Assembly (NCBI GenBank): GCA_003217835.1
Contig: QHMQ01000012.1
Coordinates: forward strand, 1 to 7,092
Length of the DNA: 7,092 bases
Origin: Verrucomicrobiota bacterium
Lineage (GTDB): Bacteria > Verrucomicrobiota > Verrucomicrobiia > Chthoniobacterales > UBA10450
Direction: 5' to 3'
The notes beneath the pieces are model-generated. The model was not told where the DNA came from, made no database searches, and saw only the letters and a program-made list of their open reading frames with translations. Made by a program: the position numbers and the translations under genes. Within the stretch, counting starts at the first letter, position 1, and each line of letters begins with the position of its first letter. Below, one piece after another: positions 1 to 5,715 of this stretch.

Positions 1-1381
1 GCACCTTTTTCTGCAGATCAATCCAATCGAGCGGCAGCTTTGTCTCTCGGTCCTCTACCAACCCGCGTTGCGCGTTGTAGACCGGATCGCCTCCCAGAAT
101 GAACAGTTGCTTAATCTGCCCATCGTTTATGTCCGCCGCCAGTTGCAGAATATCGGTTGTTCGTGGATTGCGCGGAATCTGCCGGATGACCAGTGTCTGG
201 CCGAGATTTTTGAGTGCAGCGTTGATTCCATAAACGAGTAATTGCACCGCGACTGGCTGATTTGGGCCCGCCAGCACTAAGCTCGCGCCAGGTTTTGCCA
301 TGAGATCATTCGCGGCCTCGCTGAGCCATTGCTCATCGAAAGTGGCAGCGCCTGCTGGGACTTGCAGATTCGCGATTACAGAACCGAGGCTGGCGTCGTT
401 GGTCGCAGCCTGGATCTTTCGAGCGAGGGCGTGCGCAAACGCTGCAATTTGGCTCGCGGGACAGCGAAGTCGATGATCCGCCATCGCACCCGTGAGCGTG
501 AAGCGGTTCTCGACTACGTAAAGTCGATTCATGTTGTCTTTCGACGCGCTCACTCGGCGTCGCGAAGTGAATGCGCGCACCGAAGCGAGATCGCCCTGGC
601 CGCAGTCGAGAAAATCGCTATCGAGCGCAAGGATCACATCCGCGCGATCGAGTCTCGGCAGGAGGCGTAAGTTGTCGCCAAAACTACCTTGCCCAGCAAA
701 GTTCTGTTCCTGACTGAGGAGCGGCTCATAAACGCACCAGCGCAGACCCGGGAAAATCTTCTCTAACTCAAGGCGCAACCGCTCGCGTGTGGGCGAATGC
801 GTTTCCCCGACCAGAAATGCAAGCCCTTCACCCTGCCGTGCGAGGAGCGTTTTGCGAAGCTCCCCCATGTAGGCATCAAACGCTGCACGATCGCTCTTTT
901 TCCCTTTGTGAACGAACCGTTGCGAGCGTGATGGATCATAAAGATCGAGAATTGACGCTTGCGCGAAAGTGTCGGTCGCGCCGCCACTTGCCGGGTGCAA
1001 CGGATTTCCTTCGAGCTTGATCGGACGTCCATCGACAGTCGTCGCGATGAGCGGAATTGCCCCAGAGCGCCGAGGCATTGCCGTCGCGTAGTAGAGAAAT
1101 TTTCCGGGGATTGTCCACTCCGCACTCTTCGTAAAGGGAACCAGATGCGCTTCTGGTCGACGGCAACCGTTCAAGCCAAAACCAGCCAACGCCAGCGATG
1201 CGCCCATTAATTTTACAAAACTGCGTCGCGACCATTCCACGCCATTCAACTCAGCCGCGCCCGCGGGGAATTCCCGTTCGAGCCATTCGCGAAATTCAGG
1301 TGCATCGCTCAATTCGCCAAGGCTGCGCCAGTAACGCTTTCCGTTTAATGGCTCAGGTGGATGCTGGAACACGCGTTTCAT
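1..1381 (-). CDS. actB: Alternative complex III Fe-S/molybdopterin-like subunit ActB, N-terminal 460 residues (runs off the window)
   Basis: ActB is the large periplasm-facing Fe-S subunit of alternative complex III, which oxidises quinol and passes electrons to cytochromes or an oxidase. I translated the minus strand from ATG 1381: it stays open for 460 codons to the window edge, so the C-terminal Fe-S domain is missing here. Residues 17-39 (YWRSLGELSD onward) match the N-terminal extension of the 'extended Tat signal' family. Twin arginines follow at 52-53 (WSRRSFVKLMG), then a hydrophobic stretch ending in LNGC73. Family-like motifs are GNPLHPASGG (125-134), NRLYVVENRF (285-294) with TGAMADHR (297-304), and LGGDPVYNA (429-437). 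There is no N-terminal Cys-rich [4Fe-4S] motif, as expected for ActB, which in known complexes binds no molybdenum cofactor. The ATG overlaps the actA stop (ATGA), indicating translational coupling. Identity is firm; the exact family boundary is from memory. Confidence 0.93.
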   Translation of the reverse strand, partial: MKRVFQHPPEPLNGKRYWRSLGELSDAPEFREWLEREFPAGAAELNGVEWSRRSFVKLMGASLALAGFGLNGCRRPEAHLVPFTKSAEWTIPGKFLYYATAMPRRSGAIPLIATTVDGRPIKLEGNPLHPASGGATDTFAQASILDLYDPSRSQRFVHKGKKSDRAAFDAYMGELRKTLLARQGEGLAFLVGETHSPTRERLRLELEKIFPGLRWCVYEPLLSQEQNFAGQGSFGDNLRLLPRLDRADVILALDSDFLDCGQGDLASVRAFTSRRRVSASKDNMNRLYVVENRFTLTGAMADHRLRCPASQIAAFAHALARKIQAATNDASLGSVIANLQVPAGAATFDEQWLSEAANDLMAKPGASLVLAGPNQPVAVQLLVYGINAALKNLGQTLVIRQIPRNPRTTDILQLAADINDGQIKQLFILGGDPVYNAQRGLVEDRETKLPLDWIDLQKKV

Positions 1382-2103
1382 CGGTGACAACCCTGGCAAG
1401 TGACCGGCGGATCGACGTTCCATCGCTCTTTCAATGTTTGGCCGATCTCGGTTTGAGTAAGCTTTTTCTTCTTGGAAAAATCTTCGCCAACGTCATGCGG
1501 TTGTCCGTACTTCGCCACAAACTCCGCCGGTTTTACGTCGTCTGGTTTCCAATCGAGATTAAATACCTGATCTTCCGGCCGCAAAAAATTTTCCGGGTGC
1601 CGATGGCATTCCAGACACCACGCCATGCTCTGCGGCTTCGCATGATAGACCACCGGCATGTGGTTGACTTCACCGTGACAGCTAAAGCAACTGATGCCGC
1701 GATTGACGTGGGCGCTATGATTGTAGAAAACATAGTCGGGCGTGCGATGGATTTGCACCCACTCGATCGGGCTGCCGGTTTTCCAGCTCATGCGCACAGG
1801 CTCGAGTTTCGGGTTGTCTTTCTGCACTTGGGTGTGGCAGTTCATGCAGGTCTGCGTGTTCGGCAGATTCGAATGCGCCGCCATCTCGACAAAGCTGTGG
1901 CAATAACGGCAGTCCATTCCGAGCTGCGACACGTGAACATCATGCGGAAAAGGCACCGGCTGGATCGGTTCATATCTCACGCGGGTGTATTTTGGTGTCA
2001 CGTAATACCATGTACCGGCGGTCAACCCGCAAACGATCAGTACGGCGCAGATCACGATTTTAAGCGGCAGCCAGTTCGTCCAGCGTGGAAAAAAATTCGC
2101 CAT
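1378..2103 (-). CDS. actA: Alternative complex III pentaheme cytochrome c subunit ActA
   Basis: ActA is the multiheme cytochrome c of alternative complex III; it sits on the periplasmic side next to ActB and relays electrons from quinol oxidation. The 241-residue product has five CxxCH heme motifs: CRYCH (65-69), CMNCH (86-90), CFSCH (139-143), CLECH (163-167) and CQGCH (236-240), the last almost at the C-terminus. One hydrophobic segment at about residues 13-34, after MANFFPRWTNW, is an uncleaved anchor or signal. Length, heme count and N-terminus match the family, which supports ATG 2103 although no Shine-Dalgarno site precedes it. It is the first gene of the operon, followed directly by actB. 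A distant alternative is a generic NrfH/NapC-like multiheme protein, but adjacency to ActB argues against that. Confidence 0.95.
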   Translation of the reverse strand: MANFFPRWTNWLPLKIVICAVLIVCGLTAGTWYYVTPKYTRVRYEPIQPVPFPHDVHVSQLGMDCRYCHSFVEMAAHSNLPNTQTCMNCHTQVQKDNPKLEPVRMSWKTGSPIEWVQIHRTPDYVFYNHSAHVNRGISCFSCHGEVNHMPVVYHAKPQSMAWCLECHRHPENFLRPEDQVFNLDWKPDDVKPAEFVAKYGQPHDVGEDFSKKKKLTQTEIGQTLKERWNVDPPVTCQGCHR

Positions 2104-2115
2104 TGATTTAACGGA

Positions 2116-2130
2116 TGCGGAGGCTCCGCA
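2116..2130. repeat. Perfect 15-base inverted repeat just upstream of actA
   Basis: TGCGGAGGCTCCGCA has two perfectly complementary 7-base arms around one central G. It ends 12 bases before the actA start codon, so in the mRNA it would form, or in DNA present, a symmetric element in the 5' leader. It could be an operator, an RNA hairpin affecting actA translation, or one copy of a short dispersed palindrome. No sequence evidence chooses among these. Confidence 0.55.
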
Positions 2131-2234
2131 GTGCCAACCGCCAAGCTAAAAACGAAGAGCAGCTGAGATTAGGATGTGCTTTGTTCAAACGCCGGAAATG
2201 TTGAGATTGATCGCCGGGGAACAGCCAGGCGGCA

Positions 2235-2262
2235 ACTCTATGAATCGAGATTTCATTGGCAA
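2235..2262 (-). promoter_or_regulatory. Weak candidate sigma-70-type promoter for actAB
   Basis: On the minus strand TTGCCA (2262-2257) is separated by 16 bases from TAGAGT (2240-2235), matching the -35 and -10 consensus at 5 of 6 and 4 of 6 positions. It points towards actA, about 130 bases away, and would leave a long leader containing the palindrome at 2116-2130. Such matches are frequent by chance, so this is only a candidate. Confidence 0.2.
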
Positions 2263-2376
2263 AAGAAAATCCGTGGATCGACATCGTCTCAAAAAAATTT
2301 GACGCCTCCCCCTCCCGATACGGAAAGGCGTAGAATTACCGGAACTGATAACGTCAAAACTTCGCCACACCGTCAA

Positions 2377-4083
2377 GTGAAAGCGCAGGCTTTTCACATC
2401 TTGTTGCGCAGCAGTCTCCTTTTCTTGTCATTTCTACTTCAAAACGTGAATGGCGCTGCAGAAGTCGATCTCATTTTTGTTAACGGGAATATCTATACTG
2501 TGAACGAGCGCCAGCCATGCGCCGAAGCGATTGCCGTCAAGAATCAGCGGATTGTTTTTGTCGGCGCAAACGAAGACGCCAACAAATTTCGGGGCAATAG
2601 AACACGCGTTATCGATCTTCACGGCCACACTGTTTTGCCTGGCTTGACTGATTCGCATTGCCACATCTTCGGAATCGGCGAGAGGGAGATGAATTTGAAT
2701 CTCGAAGGCACGAACACGCTCGGGGATTTTCTCGCAAAAGTTAAGGAGCGCGTCGCTAAGGCTGAGCGCGGCAAATGGGTCACCGGGCGCGGCTGGATCG
2801 AGACTTTCTGGAAACCGCCACAGTTTCCCACCCGCACCGATCTAGACAAGATCGCGTCCGAAAACCCTGTTTTTCTCACGCGCGCGGACGGTCACGCTTC
2901 GGTTGCGAACAGTGCTGCGTTGAGGATCGCGAAGATCGACAAGAACACGCCGAATCCGTTCGGCGGCGAAATCCTGAAAGACAAAACAACCGGCGAACCG
3001 AACGGGATGCTGCTCGACAATGGGCAGGACCTTGTCGCAAAAAATATTCCGAAACCGACTGAAGCCGAGCGCGAGCGGGCGTTTCTGCTCGGAATCCAGC
3101 GCGAGATCGACCTCGGCTGGTGCGAAATTCAAAACGCCGGCAGCTATGCCGACGATATCAAAATAGTTCGAAAATGTTTCGACGAGAAAAAAGTGAAACT
3201 GCGTTTTACCAATGCCGTTTTCGGCCCGGGCGAAGATGCGCAGCGTTTTTTGCGCGAGGGACCGACGATCAACGCCTACGATCACCGCTTCACCCAGCGT
3301 ACGATCAAAGTGATTTTTGACGGCGCGCTCGGATCACGCGGTGCCGCTTTGCTGAAACCATACAGCGATGCGCCAGAAACTTCCGGTTTTCTCACCGAAA
3401 AAGAATCGGATTTGAAACCGATGTTTGAAGAAGCGCTGCGCCGCGGCATTCAAGTGGAAACGCACGCGATTGGCGATCGGTCCAACCGAATGATTCTCAA
3501 TCTTTACGAGCAGGCATTTAACGCGGTGCCACCTGAAGAAAGAAAAACTCGCGAACCGCGCTGGCGTGTCGAACACGCGCAGATTCTCGATCCCGCCGAT
3601 CTTCCGCGGTTCGCGAAGCTGGGCGTAATTCCCTCGATGCAACCGTCGCACGCGATCAGCGATTTGTTTTTCGCGCCTGCTCGACTTGGAATGGATCGCC
3701 TCGCGGGCGCCTATGCGTGGCAAAGTCTCATCAAGTCCGGTTCTATCGTCGCCGGAGGCTCGGACGCTCCGGTTGAACGCGGCGAACCGATGATTGAGTT
3801 TTATGCCGCAGTTGCGCGCACAAGCGTGAAAGGATTTTCTGGCGAGGGCTGGCATCTCGAGCAAGCCGTTTCGCGCGAGCAAGCGCTCAATATGTTCACA
3901 ATCTGGCCCGCTTACGCGGCGTTTGAAGAAAGCGACAAAGGATCAATCGAAGCAGGCAAGCTCGCCGATTTCACCGTCCTCTCGAACGACATCATGAAAA
4001 TCCCCGAGCCGGAAATCCCGACGACGCACTGCGCCATGACCGTCATCGGCGGAGAGATTTTCTTTGAAGGAACGAAGAACTAG
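2377..4083 (+). CDS. Secreted metal-dependent amidohydrolase, YtcJ/NfdA type (amidohydrolase_3)
   Basis: A 568-residue hydrolase of the family that includes N-substituted formamide deformylase; the substrate cannot be read from sequence. From GTG 2377 the product begins MKAQAFHILLRSS, a hydrophobic core (LLFLSFLL), then NVNGA before AEVD, a good Sec signal peptide with likely cleavage near residues 27-28. The VNGNIYTVN strand (35-43) and PGLTDSHCH (88-96) start the metal-dependent barrel. Metal-binding candidates are H94 and H96, K311 in IKVIFDGALGSRGA (likely carboxylated), H363 (ETHAIGD), H400 (WRVEHAQ) and catalytic D463 (GGSDAP). The C-terminal KGSIEAGKLADFTVL is typical of the superfamily. 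Length is normal and nothing looks broken. An upstream in-frame ATG at 2176 is possible, but it would bury the signal peptide. No clear Shine-Dalgarno site precedes the GTG. It is a single gene divergent from actAB; a functional link is not implied. Confidence 0.88.
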   Translation: MKAQAFHILLRSSLLFLSFLLQNVNGAAEVDLIFVNGNIYTVNERQPCAEAIAVKNQRIVFVGANEDANKFRGNRTRVIDLHGHTVLPGLTDSHCHIFGIGEREMNLNLEGTNTLGDFLAKVKERVAKAERGKWVTGRGWIETFWKPPQFPTRTDLDKIASENPVFLTRADGHASVANSAALRIAKIDKNTPNPFGGEILKDKTTGEPNGMLLDNGQDLVAKNIPKPTEAERERAFLLGIQREIDLGWCEIQNAGSYADDIKIVRKCFDEKKVKLRFTNAVFGPGEDAQRFLREGPTINAYDHRFTQRTIKVIFDGALGSRGAALLKPYSDAPETSGFLTEKESDLKPMFEEALRRGIQVETHAIGDRSNRMILNLYEQAFNAVPPEERKTREPRWRVEHAQILDPADLPRFAKLGVIPSMQPSHAISDLFFAPARLGMDRLAGAYAWQSLIKSGSIVAGGSDAPVERGEPMIEFYAAVARTSVKGFSGEGWHLEQAVSREQALNMFTIWPAYAAFEESDKGSIEAGKLADFTVLSNDIMKIPEPEIPTTHCAMTVIGGEIFFEGTKN

Positions 4084-4084
4084 A

Positions 4085-4149
4085 CAGGATTAACAAGATT
4101 CTCAGATTGGTTCTTCTGAAATCCCATTCAATCCGTTAACCCTATCCTG
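4085..4149. repeat. Imperfect long hairpin at the convergent gene ends; dispersed-repeat-like, possible bidirectional terminator
   Basis: The element starts right at the amidohydrolase stop. Nested complementary arms are visible: CAGGAT (4085-4090) with ATCCTG (4144-4149), TAAC (4091-4094) with GTTA (4135-4138), and GATTcTCAGA (4097-4106, one bulged C) with TCTGAAATC (4115-4123) around an 8-base loop. The ACAGGATTAACAAGATT motif resembles AGGATTAACAGGATT-like intergenic repeats I know from environmental bacterial genomes. It lies between two converging genes, so it may end transcription from both sides, though no long T-run follows either arm. Only one copy is in the window. Confidence 0.5.
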
Positions 4150-4317
4150 CTCTTAATCAATCGGGTTTGGCCGCCCGCATGTTCTTCACGGGGCCTGAAT
4201 TCGTCGATAATGACGCGTTGGATTTGAGCGACTCCTTCGCGAATTCCCGGAAGAGCCGAGTTTGCCGATCACATCTCCGGCGATGACTTGATCTTCAACA
4301 CGCACGCGAGATCGATT
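4128..4317 (-). pseudogene. Possible decayed coding remnant between the convergent genes
   Basis: On the minus strand, 4317-4240 reads RVRVEDQVIAGDVIGKLG then SSGNS. This recalls the strand-turn-strand before the HxH motif of M23 peptidases (pattern V.V.D.V.AG.VIG..G.SGNS). The frame is closed by TAA at 4320-4318, and the HxH motif is absent. From 4247 the sequence reads plausibly in the next frame (IREGVAQIQRVIIDEFRP) down to TGA 4130-4128, running into the hairpin element. There is no start codon or ribosome site. It may be a frameshifted scrap of a lost gene or chance; the family suggestion is weak. Confidence 0.2.
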
Positions 4318-4361
4318 TTATCTGATTACGCAGCCTAACGAGACAGCGCCTGCCGTTCCAA

Positions 4362-5567
4362 TCAAGAATACAAATACTCGTCGTGGTATTCCCGCTGAGG
4401 AGCGAACTGGACGTTTTCGTTTCCGGTCTCCGGATATTCGAAGATTTTTCCTTCGTAATTGCGGATCACGATCTTTTCGTTGTCGTGATAGAGAATGTAA
4501 CCGGGATTGATCGGGACTTTGCCGCCGCCGCCGGGGGCGTCGATGACGAATTGCGGGATGCCATAACCGGTGGTGTGCCCGCGCAAACCTTCGATGATCT
4601 CGATCCCCTTCGCGACCGAGGTGCGCAAATGCGATGAGCCATTAATCAGGTCGCACTGGTAAAGGTAATACGGGCGCACGCGGCACATGAGCAATTTGTG
4701 CACGAGCGTTTTCATCGTTTCGAGATCGTCGTTTACGCCTTTGAGCAACACGCTTTGGTTGCCAAGCGGAATGCCGGCATTCGCGAGCCGTTCGAGCGCT
4801 TCCTTCACTTCAATCGTGAGCTCGCGCGGATGATTGACGTGCACACTCAGCCAGAGCGGATGATATTTCGCGAGGATTGCGCAAAGCTCGGGCGTGATGC
4901 GTTGCGGAAGAAAGATCGGGATGCGCGTGCCGATGCGCAAGAATTCGATGTGTTTGATCGCGCGCAGCCGCGAGAGCAACTTGTCGATCTTATCGTCGCT
5001 GAAGATCAACGCGTCGCCGCCGCTCAAAAGCACATCCCGCACTTCGGTGTGTTGTTCGAGATAGCGGAATGCTTCCTCGAAATTCGTGTGAAGTTCCTGT
5101 TCGCCGACGCCGCTGACGACGCGGGCGCGCGTGCAATATCGACAGTAACTGGCGCAGCGATCGGTCACGAGAAATAGCACGCGGTCCGGATATCGATGCA
5201 CCAGACCCGGCACCGGCATGTGCGAATCCTCCCCACACGGGTCAGCCATGTCGTACGGCGACGTCCAAGTCTCCTCGATCCGTGGAATGACCTGGCGCCG
5301 GATTGGATCGTCCGGATTTTCGCGCGGAATCAGATTGAAAAAATGCGGGGTGACCGCGAGGGCGAGTTTGTCGCCGGAAAGCAGAACCCCGCTGCGTTCC
5401 TCTTCGCTAAGATCGACCTGTTGATCGAGTTGAGCGAGCGAAGTAACCCGATTTTTGAGCTGCCATTTCCAGTCGTTCCAGAGTTCCGGCGCGACTTCGG
5501 GCCAATTGCCCGGCGCGTGCGAGACGAACTCTTTCCCATCGCCCTTTCCTGCCGCAAAAGTGATCAT
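4362..5567 (-). CDS. kamA: Lysine 2,3-aminomutase (radical SAM, PLP-dependent)
   Basis: Interconverts L-lysine and beta-lysine in the cytoplasm using S-adenosylmethionine, a [4Fe-4S] cluster and pyridoxal phosphate. The 401-residue product has the radical-SAM triad CASYCRYC (C138, C142, C145). The PLP lysine is K350 in PGGGGK, and substrate-binding candidates are R147, D306 (YQCDLINGSS) and D343 (FVIDAPGG). All lie 13 residues after the known Clostridium subterminale positions (C125/129/132, R134, D293, D330, K337), so register and chemistry appear intact and favour lysine over glutamate as substrate. The length and the C-terminal extension after K350 are closer to KamA than to the shorter EF-P lysylation enzyme EpmB. 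The C-terminus lacks the Cys cluster that binds structural zinc in the clostridial enzyme. No epmA, efp, kamD/E or beta-lysine acetyltransferase gene is adjacent. Start ATG 5567 is conserved-looking but has no Shine-Dalgarno site. Confidence 0.92.
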   Translation of the reverse strand: MITFAAGKGDGKEFVSHAPGNWPEVAPELWNDWKWQLKNRVTSLAQLDQQVDLSEEERSGVLLSGDKLALAVTPHFFNLIPRENPDDPIRRQVIPRIEETWTSPYDMADPCGEDSHMPVPGLVHRYPDRVLFLVTDRCASYCRYCTRARVVSGVGEQELHTNFEEAFRYLEQHTEVRDVLLSGGDALIFSDDKIDKLLSRLRAIKHIEFLRIGTRIPIFLPQRITPELCAILAKYHPLWLSVHVNHPRELTIEVKEALERLANAGIPLGNQSVLLKGVNDDLETMKTLVHKLLMCRVRPYYLYQCDLINGSSHLRTSVAKGIEIIEGLRGHTTGYGIPQFVIDAPGGGGKVPINPGYILYHDNEKIVIRNYEGKIFEYPETGNENVQFAPQREYHDEYLYS

Positions 5568-5595
5568 TTTGAGTTGTGAAGAAAAACGTTAAGAT

Positions 5596-5615
5596 CGTTG
5601 ATAATCGTGTCAACG
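5596..5615 (-). promoter_or_regulatory. Inverted repeat overlapping a -35-like TTGACA upstream of kamA
   Basis: CGTTGA (5596-5601) and TCAACG (5610-5615) are perfect 6-base arms around 8 bases. The right arm contains a consensus -35 hexamer for leftward transcription (TTGACA, 5613-5608). At the expected spacing the -10 is poor (TAACGT or AACGTT, about 5591-5585). If used, transcription would start about 10 bases before the kamA ATG, giving a very short leader, in keeping with the missing Shine-Dalgarno site. Promoter and operator are both only candidates. Confidence 0.25.
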
Positions 5616-5674
5616 GAGGCACCGAAAAGTGCGCCACGAACGTCCTACTGCGCGACCCTGCCAAGGAATTCCGT

Positions 5675-5700
5675 TCGCGCGAATCTGCCATTGCGCGCGA
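5675..5700 (-). terminator. GC-rich stem-loop just after the L,D-transpeptidase stop codon
   Basis: TCGCGCG (5675-5681) and CGCGCGA (5694-5700) form a perfect 7-base stem with a 12-base loop, 15 bases downstream of the stop of the minus-strand transpeptidase gene. Position fits a transcript 3' end. No T-run follows on the minus strand, so it is not a classical intrinsic terminator. It may protect the mRNA end or be fortuitous in CGCG-rich sequence. Confidence 0.35.
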
Positions 5701-5715
5701 GATAGCAGGCCATTG

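Larger units (their letters stand above)
2104..2376. other. Divergent intergenic region between actA and the amidohydrolase gene
   Basis: This stretch separates two divergently transcribed genes and should hold both promoters. The amidohydrolase frame stays open leftward to an ATG at 2176, but the 67 extra residues are polar, basic and proline-rich (PPPPDTERRR) and lie before a signal peptide, so I read them as non-coding. Visible structure is a perfect palindrome at 2116-2130 and a looser inverted repeat, ACGCCT (2302-2307) with AGGCGT (2326-2331). I recognise no RNA gene or riboswitch. Confidence 0.6.

Noticed and set aside
329..1235. Several open frames of 60-120 codons on both strands in the leftmost part
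   Set aside because: All lie within the continuous actB frame, which I translated without a stop from 1381 to the window edge and which carries the family motifs.
1198..2106. 302-codon plus-strand open frame opposite actA and the start of actB
   Set aside because: Over actA it is in exact antisense codon register to a five-heme cytochrome, where open frames arise simply because the sense gene avoids TTA, CTA and TCA. Its product shows no family features.
3334..3882. 182-codon minus-strand open frame inside the amidohydrolase gene
   Set aside because: Antisense shadow covering the region with the metal-binding K311/H363/H400/D463 residues of the real gene.
4179..4286. Short plus-strand frame from ATG 4179 (about 35 codons) in the convergent gap
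   Set aside because: No ribosome binding site and no recognisable product; it is opposite the better, minus-strand coding-like stretch.
4698..5177. 159-codon plus-strand open frame inside kamA, plus several shorter ones there
   Set aside because: Antisense shadows of a gene with intact catalytic motifs; no recognisable protein features.
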